Assembly: GCA_002329495.1 (NCBI GenBank)
Contig: DCTH01000074.1
Span: 1 to 9,020 of the forward strand
Direction: 5' to 3'
Origin: Syntrophothermus sp. UBA1445
GTDB taxonomy: Bacteria > Bacillota > Syntrophomonadia > Syntrophomonadales > DTU052
DNA: 9,020 nucleotides
Below the pieces are notes generated by a model that did no database searches, was not told where the DNA came from, and saw nothing but the letters and a program-made list of their open reading frames with translations. A program made the translations under genes and the position numbers. Below, in pieces: positions 1 through 5,705 of this stretch (the stretch's first letter is position 1; each line of letters starts with the position of its first letter).

Positions 1-210
1 TTCCAGGGCCATCTCTTTTGCTCCGTCGTCCCGACGGTCGCAGTTGCCGACCACCGAGTGACCCTTGATCTTCAGATTGCGAGCCAGAGTTTTCCCGTCC
101 TGATAATGGTCCCCGGTGTGTAGCAGGAGTGCAATTTTCGGGAGCGACTGGATCTCCTTTTGTATTCTGTCACAACGCCCATGGGTATCTCCCACCACTA
201 CAACCAGCAC
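1..210 (-). CDS. YfcE/MJ0936-type metallophosphoesterase, N-terminal part (runs off window)
   Basis: Only the first 70 codons are present; the rest lies beyond base 1. The N-terminus is MLVVVVGDTHGRCDRI, with the calcineurin-like phosphoesterase signature: D8 and H10 in GDTHG, D34 in HTGDH, and N56 in VVGNCD. These are the usual ligands of the two-metal centre. The start is a GTG at 210-208 preceded by GAGGAGGGG; an in-frame stop lies at 231-229 and there is no ATG between, so the start is well fixed. Members of this family (B. subtilis YsnB, E. coli YfcE) are small cytoplasmic phosphodiesterases of about 160-185 residues with activity on artificial substrates and unclear physiological roles. 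It lies 88 bases downstream of rdgB on the same strand, the same order as ysnA-ysnB in B. subtilis, so it is probably the last gene of the murI-fum-rph-rdgB operon. Confidence 0.88.
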   Translation of the reverse strand, partial: MLVVVVGDTHGRCDRIQKEIQSLPKIALLLHTGDHYQDGKTLARNLKIKGHSVVGNCDRRDDGAKEMALE

Positions 211-298
211 CGAATCCCCTCCTCTCGTTTACTCAAGACCGAAGGCCATCTCCCTCAACAATTCACCCACATAAAATACCAGATCACCGCTAAAAGGC

Positions 299-892
299 CT
301 AGATTGTTCGCAGCAGTCTGGATGCCTCCTGTAACGCCTTTCCCCGGTGGCTTATACGGTTTTTCACCTCCGGATCGAGCTCCGCAAAGGTCTGATTAAA
401 TCCGTCCGGTATAAAAAGAGGATCATATCCAAATCCTCCCTGGCCTCCGGGAGTGAAACCAATCTGACCTTCGCAGGTGCCCTCGGTCGTCTCAATTCGT
501 CCACCCGGAAAGGCGATGGCAATTACGCAACGAAAGCGGGCGGTGCGTTCCGGAGCCGGGACTCCCTGTAGCATCTCCAGCAGTTTCCGGTTATTCCGCT
601 CGTCATCTGAAGGCTCACCGGCAAAGCGGGCCGAATATACCCCGGGCCGTCCCCCGAGGACATCCACCTCCAGACCCGAATCATCAGCCAGGGTCACGCA
701 CCCCGTAAACCGAGCAATCTCGCGGGCTTTCTTGATAGCATTTTCCCGAAAGGTAAGGCCATCCTCCTCCACCTCCGGGGCCTCCGTGTATTCTTTCAAG
801 GTTACAATATCCAGTTCCAATCCCTCGATTATCTGCAGCAATTCGCGTTTCTTTTTCTCGTTACGCGAGGCTATCACCAATCGTGTCGTCAT
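299..892 (-). CDS. rdgB: XTP/dITP diphosphatase (RdgB/HAM1 family)
   Basis: This 197-residue protein has the full length of the HAM1/RdgB family. These homodimeric cytoplasmic enzymes hydrolyse XTP, dITP and ITP to monophosphate and pyrophosphate, keeping deaminated purines out of DNA and RNA. Visible signatures are IASRNEKKKREL at 7-18 (substrate-binding loop), E42/E43 in VEEDG and the metal-binding pair D70-D71 in TLADDSGLEVD, GRPGVYSARFAGE at 81-93, GGFGYDPLF at 152-160 and NRISHRGKAL at 178-187 (base recognition). The ATG at 892-890 overlaps the TAA of rph by one base (TAATG), which suggests translational coupling. The stop is TAG at 301-299. The rph-rdgB-metallophosphoesterase order is common in Firmicutes. 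Function is assigned with high confidence from family motifs. Confidence 0.96.
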   Translation of the reverse strand: MTTRLVIASRNEKKKRELLQIIEGLELDIVTLKEYTEAPEVEEDGLTFRENAIKKAREIARFTGCVTLADDSGLEVDVLGGRPGVYSARFAGEPSDDERNNRKLLEMLQGVPAPERTARFRCVIAIAFPGGRIETTEGTCEGQIGFTPGGQGGFGYDPLFIPDGFNQTFAELDPEVKNRISHRGKALQEASRLLRTI

Positions 893-1614
893 TATCCAAT
901 TTCTCCTATTATATCCTTCTGGATGGCAATAAGTTCTTTAATCCCGGCAGCAGCCAGATCAAGAAGTTGGTCCATCTGTGGGCGGGAAAAAGGTTTCCCT
1001 TCCGCCGTGCCCTGAATCTCGACGAATTCTCCCTGTCCGGTCATGACAATATTCATATCCACTTCCGCCTGAGAGTCTTCCAGGTACTCCAGATCAAGGA
1101 TAGCCTCCCCGTTAACAATACCTACACTGATGGCGGCCAGGTAGTCTTTAACCGGAAAACTCTCGATCAATCCGCGCTCCATTAACACCCTCATGGCCAT
1201 ACACATTGCAACGAAGGCACCGGTGATTGATGCGGTACGGGTACCTCCATCAGCCTGAATAACGTCGCAATCAATCCAGATGGTTCTTTCCCCCAGGGCC
1301 TCGAAGTCAACTACCGCCCGCAGAGCCCGTCCCACCAGCCGCTGGATTTCTGAGGTCCGACCGGTCACTTTCCCCCGGGCAGCTTCCCGCACATTCCGGG
1401 TCTCGGTCGAACGGGGCAACAGGCCGTATTCGGCAGTCACCCAACCCTTGCCCATTCCTTTCAGAAAAGGCGGTACCTTCTCGTCCACAGAAGCGGCGCA
1501 GATCACTCGGGTGTCCCCGGCTTCTATCAGAACTGAACCTTCAGCATATTTCAGGTAGTTGGGAGTTATCCTGATCGGTCTCATCTCATTAGGCTTTCTG
1601 CCGCTAATTCGCAT
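892..1614 (-). CDS. rph: Ribonuclease PH
   Basis: RNase PH is a phosphate-dependent 3'-to-5' exoribonuclease that trims tRNA precursors after the CCA end; it acts as a hexameric ring in the cytoplasm. The 240-residue length is typical. Signatures run in order: N-terminal [16 protein letters not shown], the RNA-binding region with [16 protein letters not shown] at 68-82, [16 protein letters not shown] at 85-100 (including R86 and R92), [16 protein letters not shown] at 115-130 (phosphate site, GGTRT), [16 protein letters not shown] at 173-188 with the conserved acidic residues, and EIQGTAEG at 199-206. The start ATG at 1614-1612 directly abuts the TAA of the fumarase beta gene. Its ribosome site AAGGGGG lies inside the end of that gene, indicating co-transcription and probable coupling. 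Nothing is missing. Confidence 0.97.
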   Translation of the reverse strand: MRISGRKPNEMRPIRITPNYLKYAEGSVLIEAGDTRVICAASVDEKVPPFLKGMGKGWVTAEYGLLPRSTETRNVREAARGKVTGRTSEIQRLVGRALRAVVDFEALGERTIWIDCDVIQADGGTRTASITGAFVAMCMAMRVLMERGLIESFPVKDYLAAISVGIVNGEAILDLEYLEDSQAEVDMNIVMTGQGEFVEIQGTAEGKPFSRPQMDQLLDLAAAGIKELIAIQKDIIGEIG

Positions 1615-2163
1615 TTATTTATCCCCCTTGTTGAATTCTGTATATAGATTGCCCCCCTGGGCATCTATTGCTACGATACATGGGAAATCAACGACCTCAA
1701 GCTTCATTATGGCCTCCGGTCCCAGGTCTGGATAGGCCACAATCTCCGCCTTGACTACTCTCCGGGATAAGTAAGCTCCCGCACCTCCTACCGCCGCCAG
1801 GTAAACAGCCTGATACTTCCGCATGGCTTCCCGTACTTCCGCAGACCGCTCCCCTTTACCGATCATTCCCTTAAGTCCAAGTTTTAAAAGATCCACGGTA
1901 TACCCGTCCATGCGGCCGCTGGTAGTCGGGCCGCAGGATCCTATCGGGTGATCGCCAAAACCCGGACAGGGACCGGTATAATAGATGAGTTGTCCGGCGG
2001 GATCAAACGGCAGCGGTTTCCCGGTAGCGATCGTCTCCACCATTCGCTTATGAGCGGCATCCCGGGCGGTATATATGGTTCCCTGGACAGTCACAAAATC
2101 ACCAGCTTTCAGCAGCCGGATGGTGTCCTCTGTCAGGGGTGGTATCAGTATTCTAGAATCCAT
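1615..2163 (-). CDS. Class I fumarate hydratase, beta (C-terminal-domain) subunit
   Basis: This is the smaller subunit of a heterodimeric, iron-sulphur class I fumarase/L(+)-tartrate dehydratase, which interconverts fumarate and malate together with the alpha subunit encoded just upstream. In E. coli FumA the two parts are one chain; anaerobes and archaea often split them. Motifs seen: YTARDAAHKR at 31-40, YYTGPCPG at 61-68, GSCGPTTSGRMD at 75-86, MIGKGE at 100-105 and AVGGAGAYLS at 124-133. I choose the ATG at 2163-2161 because GGAGG lies 5 bases before it and the product (182 residues) begins MDSRILIPPLTED, as expected. In-frame ATGs at 2175 (weaker AGGA site) and 2199 (inside the alpha gene) are possible alternatives. 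Gap to the alpha stop is 25 bases, and it abuts rph. It could instead use tartrate; the sequence does not decide this. Confidence 0.93.
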   Translation of the reverse strand: MDSRILIPPLTEDTIRLLKAGDFVTVQGTIYTARDAAHKRMVETIATGKPLPFDPAGQLIYYTGPCPGFGDHPIGSCGPTTSGRMDGYTVDLLKLGLKGMIGKGERSAEVREAMRKYQAVYLAAVGGAGAYLSRRVVKAEIVAYPDLGPEAIMKLEVVDFPCIVAIDAQGGNLYTEFNKGDK

Positions 2164-2188
2164 TAAAGCCTCCATGTTTCTTTCCTGC

Positions 2189-3019
2189 CTAAAGTTCAAC
2201 AGTACAGCGCCGGGTTGAATGGCAGCCGAGGTTAACGGCCACCGGTAGGCTGGCGATATGAGTCGGATGAACCTCCAGGTTAACCCCGAGAGCCGTAGTA
2301 TTGCCTCCCAACCCCTGAGGTCCGATCCCGGTCCGGTTTATCAACTCCAGCAGCTTATGCTCCAACTCCGGGTGAGGGCCAGGTTTGCCCAGAGGTCTCA
2401 TTAAGGCCTTTTTCGCCAGGTAGGGAGCCACTTCCAGATTGCCGCCGACCCCCACTCCCACTACCAGTGGAGGGCAGGGACTTCCTCCCGCCATCTCAAT
2501 TGCCTCTATTACAAAGTCAATGATCCCCTGCTCACCGGCACCAGGTTTGAGCATAGCCACCCGACCCATGTTTTCGCTGCCAGCCCCTTTGGGGAAGACG
2601 GTCAACTGCATACCGTCACCAGGAACCAATTCCGTGTGGATGACGCAGGGGGTGTTGTCGCCGGTATTTTCCCGCCTGAAAGGGTGTCTTACCACTGAAG
2701 CCCGAAAGTGACCCTCCCGGTAACCCCGTCTGATGCCCTCATTGACAGCCTCCTCCAGACTCCCCTCGACATGTACCTCCTGCCCAAACGTTATGTTGAC
2801 TACTACCAGGCCGGTATCCTGGCATAAGGCCAGGCCCTCCTGCCTGGCCAAATCCGCGTTTTCCAGCAAGACCTCCAGGATGTGTTTAGCCCGTGGGAGT
2901 TGCTCCTTGGCGTAGGCCTCCTGGAGAGCCTGGTAGATATCGGTCGGCAGCAAGGTGTTGGCCTCAATGGCTGCCTTCTTGACTGCTTCGGTAATATCCT
3001 TTGAATTAATAGTTCGCAT
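2189..3019 (-). CDS. Class I fumarate hydratase, alpha (N-terminal-domain) subunit
   Basis: The 276-residue alpha subunit of a two-subunit class I fumarase carries the catalytic [4Fe-4S] cluster. The three expected cluster cysteines are visible: C66 in ALCQDTG, C182 in GGSPCPPLVVG and C266 in NLGCHSTRR. Other family blocks are HPFRRENTGDNTPC at 112-125, VFPKGAGSENMG at 142-153, VGVGVGGNLE at 187-196 and GPQGLGGNTTALG at 233-245. Such enzymes are oxygen-sensitive and typical of strict anaerobes, where they serve the reductive or oxidative arms of the citric acid cycle. The ATG at 3019-3017 has AAAGGGAAGG close before it; an in-frame TTG at 3034 lacks a ribosome site and is less likely. It follows murI by 38 bases. 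Fumarate rather than tartrate is the likely substrate, inferred from family frequency. Confidence 0.94.
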   Translation of the reverse strand: MRTINSKDITEAVKKAAIEANTLLPTDIYQALQEAYAKEQLPRAKHILEVLLENADLARQEGLALCQDTGLVVVNITFGQEVHVEGSLEEAVNEGIRRGYREGHFRASVVRHPFRRENTGDNTPCVIHTELVPGDGMQLTVFPKGAGSENMGRVAMLKPGAGEQGIIDFVIEAIEMAGGSPCPPLVVGVGVGGNLEVAPYLAKKALMRPLGKPGPHPELEHKLLELINRTGIGPQGLGGNTTALGVNLEVHPTHIASLPVAVNLGCHSTRRCTVEL

Positions 3020-3057
3020 GCCCTTCCCTTTCAAGGTTACGTAAATAGTCTCCCATC

Positions 3058-3858
3058 CTAGATATCCACGTTTTCGATCTCTCTCAAGTCATTCCCATAG
3101 AACCTGGATCCAACGTTAATAAACGAATCGATTGGCCCAGTTGCAAAGAACCTTGCACTTCCAGTGTCCCGGTTGGCATATCCCTGCAGATGGTCCAGGG
3201 TCTGTTTCAGCTCATTTACGGTCTCCACCGCCGGATCGATAATGTTTGGCTCTCCCCCGGTCACCTCTTCAATTACTGGTCGCAGGTAAGGGTAATGAGT
3301 ACAGCCCAGAATGATGGTGTCCGCCTGGTTTTCCAGAGGCACTTGAAGATACGAAGAGATAAGCTTTCTAACCTCAGGATCCTCCATTCGACCCGCCTCC
3401 ACCACCGGTACTAGTCCTGGGCAGGCAACTTCCCATACCATAGCATTCCCTTCGAGAGCCAGGATCTCTCGGCGGTAGGCTGAACTTCTTGCGGTCGCTT
3501 CGGTAGCCAACACTCCGATTCTCCGGTTGCGGCTGGCCCGTACTGCGGCCCGGACCCCGGGCTTGACCACACCAATAATAGGGACCGAATAGCGGTCACG
3601 CAAGAGATCAATGGATACCGAGGAACTGGTATTACACGCGGCTACAATGACTTTTGCCTGGTGTTCGGCCAGGAAGTCCATAAGCCGGCGGGCTAACCAC
3701 ATCAGCTCAGGAACGGGCTTATCTCCGTAGGGCAGGTGAGCGGTATCACCTATGTACAATATGTTCTCACCGGGAATCTGCTGCCGAATAAGCCGGGTCA
3801 CAGTGAGTCCACCAATTCCGGAATCAAAAACCCCAATCGGTCGGTTATCAAACCGCAA
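3058..3858 (-). CDS. murI: Glutamate racemase
   Basis: Glutamate racemase converts L- to D-glutamate in the cytoplasm for peptidoglycan stem peptides, without cofactor, using two cysteines as acid and base. The 266-residue protein has the typical length. Visible are IGVFDSGIGGLTV at 8-20 (D12, S13), IGDTAHLPYGDKP at 36-48, the first catalytic cysteine C75 in AACNTSSS, and the second, C186, with H188 in LGCTHYPYL. The usual first-cysteine motif is CNTAS/CNTAT, so CNTSSS is a mild variant. The start is TTG at 3858-3856, supported by GAGGTG 8 bases upstream and by the match of MRFDNRPIGVFDSG to the family N-terminus. It is the first gene of the minus-strand run with fumarase, rph and rdgB. The 253 bases upstream are intergenic and divergent from the acetate transporter; I find no convincing promoter for murI there. 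Confidence 0.96.
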   Translation of the reverse strand: MRFDNRPIGVFDSGIGGLTVTRLIRQQIPGENILYIGDTAHLPYGDKPVPELMWLARRLMDFLAEHQAKVIVAACNTSSSVSIDLLRDRYSVPIIGVVKPGVRAAVRASRNRRIGVLATEATARSSAYRREILALEGNAMVWEVACPGLVPVVEAGRMEDPEVRKLISSYLQVPLENQADTIILGCTHYPYLRPVIEEVTGGEPNIIDPAVETVNELKQTLDHLQGYANRDTGSARFFATGPIDSFINVGSRFYGNDLREIENVDI

Positions 3859-3985
3859 GTGTAAAGCACCTCGCTCGTATCGTTATCCCTGAACACCAGC
3901 TTTGCTTCAGCACCCTTTAATAATTTATCACTTATGTTTCTTCGTATCTACCAAATAACGGTTAAGGGGATCTGTATTATTTTTA

Positions 3986-4015
3986 TTGCTGAGGCAATAT
4001 GTGAGATGATATTAT
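3986..4015 (+). promoter_or_regulatory. Possible sigma-A promoter for the acetate transporter
   Basis: TTGCTG at 3986-3991 and TATTAT at 4010-4015 are separated by 18 bases. The -10 matches the consensus in five of six positions, the -35 in only three. It is the best plus-strand candidate in the divergent intergenic region and would give a 5' leader of about 90 bases before the transporter start. An ATTGC/GCAAT inverted repeat (3985-3998) overlaps the -35. The call is by eye only. Confidence 0.3.
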
Positions 4016-4059
4016 GAATTTGTATGTTTTTGTGAAAATCTTAACGAGGGGAGGGAAGG

Positions 4060-4146
4060 GTGCCGGTATCTCAGATAGGGTACTTATTGCTTGGATATTT
4101 ATTAATGGGGGATGGTTGTTGTGTCGGTACAAGGAGAAATAAATAA
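4060..4146 (+). other. Possible 28-codon leader reading frame overlapping the transporter start
   Basis: A GTG at 4060 follows a long purine run (4046-4060, GAGGGGAGGGAAGGG) in which AGGGGAGG sits 5 bases before the start, the strongest ribosome-site match in this intergenic region. The frame runs 28 codons to TAA at 4144-4146, encoding a hydrophobic stretch (QIGYLLLGYLLMG) then a basic end. It overlaps the transporter start (4112) in a different frame. It could be a regulatory leader peptide coupling translation of the transporter, or the purine run may simply be chance or an RNA element. No homology is recognised. Confidence 0.2.
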
Positions 4147-4759
4147 GGTACAAGAGGTTGTAGCCAACCCATCAGCGCTTGGCCTTTTAGGTTTAGCCAT
4201 GGTCACTCTGGTAGCCTCGTCTCAAAAGCTCGGAATTACTGGGGGAGACGCTCATAGTGTCGCTCTGGTTCTGCCTTGGGCTATATTTCTAGGAGCTTTG
4301 GCCCAATTCGTAGCCGGAATTTACGATTTCAAACATAACAACACTTTCGGAGCCACTGCATTTTGCGGTTATGGTTTCTTCTGGTTTGGGGTAGCCATGA
4401 CCTGGATGATCAACCTGGGGATGTTTGGTCAGGCAGCTGCTGCTACCGCTGATATACATCAGCTGGGATTTGCTTTTCTTGGCTACTTTATCTTTACCGT
4501 CTATATGACTGTAGGTGCCATGAGCACCCACAAGGTGTTATTTATGATCTTCTTCCTTATCGATTTGCTGTTCCTGGGACTCTTTATCAGTACTCTGGGA
4601 ATTGGCGGGGAGTTTTGGCATATGCTCGCTGCCTGGTCCGAACTGGGAATCGCCATCCTATCTTTCTACGGCTCGGCCGCTGCGGTACTGAATACCCACT
4701 GCGGGACTCAAGTCTTGCCAGTAGGGAAACCTTTCGGGCCCTGGGCTCCCAAGGCGTAG
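4112..4759 (+). CDS. satP: Acetate uptake transporter, GPR1/FUN34/YaaH (SatP) family
   Basis: This 215-residue membrane protein belongs to the AceTr family of acetate/succinate channels or proton symporters. The family signature NP[AV]PLGL appears as N19-P20 in ANPSALGLLGLA. Six hydrophobic segments are visible, roughly at residues 22-40, 48-70, 80-103, 116-137, 143-163 and 168-192, matching the six-helix family fold; the STHKVLF loop near 138-144 is also typical. Length is usual for bacterial members (about 190-215). The start is uncertain: ATG 4112 has only a G-run directly next to it, while GTG 4121, three codons later, has that GGGGG run 9 bases before it. An in-frame stop at 4103-4105 rules out anything longer. 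It is the only plus-strand gene, divergent from murI and convergent with the GerMN gene. Direction of transport (acetate uptake or export) is not shown by sequence. Confidence 0.9.
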   Translation: MVVVSVQGEINKVQEVVANPSALGLLGLAMVTLVASSQKLGITGGDAHSVALVLPWAIFLGALAQFVAGIYDFKHNNTFGATAFCGYGFFWFGVAMTWMINLGMFGQAAAATADIHQLGFAFLGYFIFTVYMTVGAMSTHKVLFMIFFLIDLLFLGLFISTLGIGGEFWHMLAAWSELGIAILSFYGSAAAVLNTHCGTQVLPVGKPFGPWAPKA

Positions 4760-4786
4760 GAAATTTAAAACCCATCAAACAAAGCG

Positions 4787-4830
4787 GACCCCTGGTCACC
4801 AAACAGCCAGGGGTCTAATCAATTTTGTTG
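4787..4830 (+). terminator. Terminator-like hairpin after the acetate transporter gene
   Basis: GACCCCTGG (4787-4795) pairs perfectly with CCAGGGGTC (4807-4815), with an 11-base loop and G-T wobble pairs on either side, 27 bases after the transporter stop. The T-run that follows is weak (AATTTTGTTG). On the minus strand the hairpin is followed by CGCTTTGTTTG, so it could also stop transcripts from the converging GerMN gene. Confidence 0.6.
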
Positions 4831-4929
4831 CAGGACGCCAGGGCAACTGACCCATTGATCGAGGAGGAGGCTTCTCCCCGTCCTTTAAAAGCGGAAGACA
4901 TTTCGGGAAACACCCTGAATAACGCCAAT

Positions 4930-4952
4930 TATGGTCATTCACTCAGACCATA
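4930..4952 (-). other. Small hairpin at the stop codon of the GerMN gene
   Basis: TATGGTC (4930-4936) and GACCATA (4946-4952) form a 7-bp perfect inverted repeat with a 9-base loop. It spans the TGA stop of the lipoprotein gene (4937-4935). There is no T-run, so it is not a standard terminator; it may protect a 3' end or be chance. Confidence 0.3.
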
Positions 4953-5528
4953 GTCAGCGGTCACCGGTTCGGCGGTACTGATGTATCCGCCAATTGAATC
5001 CACTTTTTCGCCTTCAACCATAAAGGAAACATTCTCCACCGTAGAAAACTGACTCAAGGTGTTGACAACTGAGTAGACTGCCAGGGCTTCAGCCTTGGAT
5101 CCGGACACCTCAGTGATATGGGAACTGAAATCCACAATACAGGTACCATCAGGTGTAATATTGATATCCAGTAAGCGGGTCTCGGCAGGTATGGCTGATT
5201 TCAATCCTTCCGTACGGGGACCTTGTAGTAACTCTTCAATTGTAGCCCGGGCAATTCCAGCCACCTTGGTTATCTCTCTTTCCTCTACCGCCAGACCATC
5301 CCCTTCCTGACGGGCGAAATAGAGCTCTACCTTTATGGTCTCGGTCATTTCATGCAGCGTTGCCGGTTCCTGTATCAGGTCTTCAATCACGTCCTCCGGT
5401 GGCGGATCTATTGGTGTCTTAACTGCATCCTTCCATGATGCAATCTGGTCCTTGAAATCCAAAGGACCGCACCCGATTGCTCCCATCAACAGAACCAAAA
5501 CCATTATCAACATCACATACCGGCGCAA
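4935..5528 (-). CDS. Lipoprotein with a single GerMN domain
   Basis: The product is a 197-residue predicted lipoprotein. MRRYVMLIMVLVLLMGAIGC is a short type II signal with lipobox GAIGC, giving a lipid-bearing Cys20. A proline-rich acidic linker (about 38-55) precedes a GerMN domain at about 64-187: IKVELYFA at 65-72, ATIEELLQGP at 95-104, DINITPDGTCIVDFS at 121-135, YSVVNTLSQFSTVENVSFMVEG at 152-173. GerMN domains occur in B. subtilis GerM, which is needed for sporulation and germination and carries two copies; here there is one. The start is TTG at 5528-5526: GGAGGTGAG lies 6 bases before it, and it places a proper signal peptide at the N-terminus. A longer frame reaching 5603 would bury the signal sequence. 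A possible sigma-E promoter lies upstream. An envelope role, perhaps in sporulation, is inferred. Confidence 0.88.
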   Translation of the reverse strand: MRRYVMLIMVLVLLMGAIGCGPLDFKDQIASWKDAVKTPIDPPPEDVIEDLIQEPATLHEMTETIKVELYFARQEGDGLAVEEREITKVAGIARATIEELLQGPRTEGLKSAIPAETRLLDINITPDGTCIVDFSSHITEVSGSKAEALAVYSVVNTLSQFSTVENVSFMVEGEKVDSIGGYISTAEPVTADYGLSE

Positions 5529-5569
5529 AGAATACTCACCTCCATTCGTTGAATCGAAGAACCTTATTA

Positions 5570-5598
5570 AATGTACAGTTACGGCGAGCTCTTTATGC
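5570..5598 (-). promoter_or_regulatory. Possible sporulation sigma-E promoter for the GerMN lipoprotein gene
   Basis: Read on the minus strand, GCATAAA (5598-5592) is followed after 14 bases by TGTACATT (5577-5570). This resembles the B. subtilis sigma-E pattern (ATA, 16-18 bases, CATACA-T), matching the TACA-T core of the -10 but not its first two bases. It lies about 40 bases before the TTG start and after the terminator of the upstream VWA gene, as a promoter should. It is a consensus match by eye. Confidence 0.33.
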
Positions 5599-5619
5599 CA
5601 CATTTATCCATTCCGGACC

Positions 5620-5651
5620 AAAAAAAAAGGAGCGCATACAATTATGCGCTC
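5620..5651 (-). terminator. Rho-independent terminator of the AAA+/VWA unit
   Basis: On the minus strand GAGCGCATA (5651-5643), a 4-base loop, and TATGCGCTC (5638-5630) form a perfect 9-bp stem followed by CC and nine T residues (5628-5620). It lies 55 bases after the VWA stop and cleanly separates that unit from the GerMN gene. Confidence 0.92.
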
Positions 5652-5672
5652 GCCATTATGAAGGAGGAGTTA

Positions 5673-5699
5673 TTAAAGCAAACCTTTGGTCTGCTTTAA
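5673..5699 (-). other. Second hairpin just after the VWA stop codon
   Basis: TTAAAGCA (5673-5680) pairs with TGCTTTAA (5692-5699), and ACC/GGT inside extends the stem past one mismatch. It starts 6 bases beyond the VWA stop (TAA, 5708-5706) and precedes the main terminator by about 20 bases. There is no T-run, so it more likely shapes or stabilises the transcript 3' end than terminates. Confidence 0.45.
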
Positions 5700-5705
5700 G
5701 TCTGT

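Noticed and set aside
229..291. A protein-like minus-strand tail (SGDLVFYVGELLREMAFGLE then TAA) between rdgB and the metallophosphoesterase gene.
   Set aside because: RdgB is complete without it, it is in another frame, and it has no start with a ribosome site. Twenty open codons are not significant.
477..932. A long plus-strand open frame (151 codons) opposite rdgB.
   Set aside because: It is the mirror of the conserved rdgB gene. It has serine/arginine-rich low-complexity composition and no ribosome site or homology that I recognise.
3019..3034. A TTG start for the fumarase alpha gene at 3034.
   Set aside because: The ATG at 3019 has AAAGGGAAGG just upstream, while the TTG has no ribosome site.
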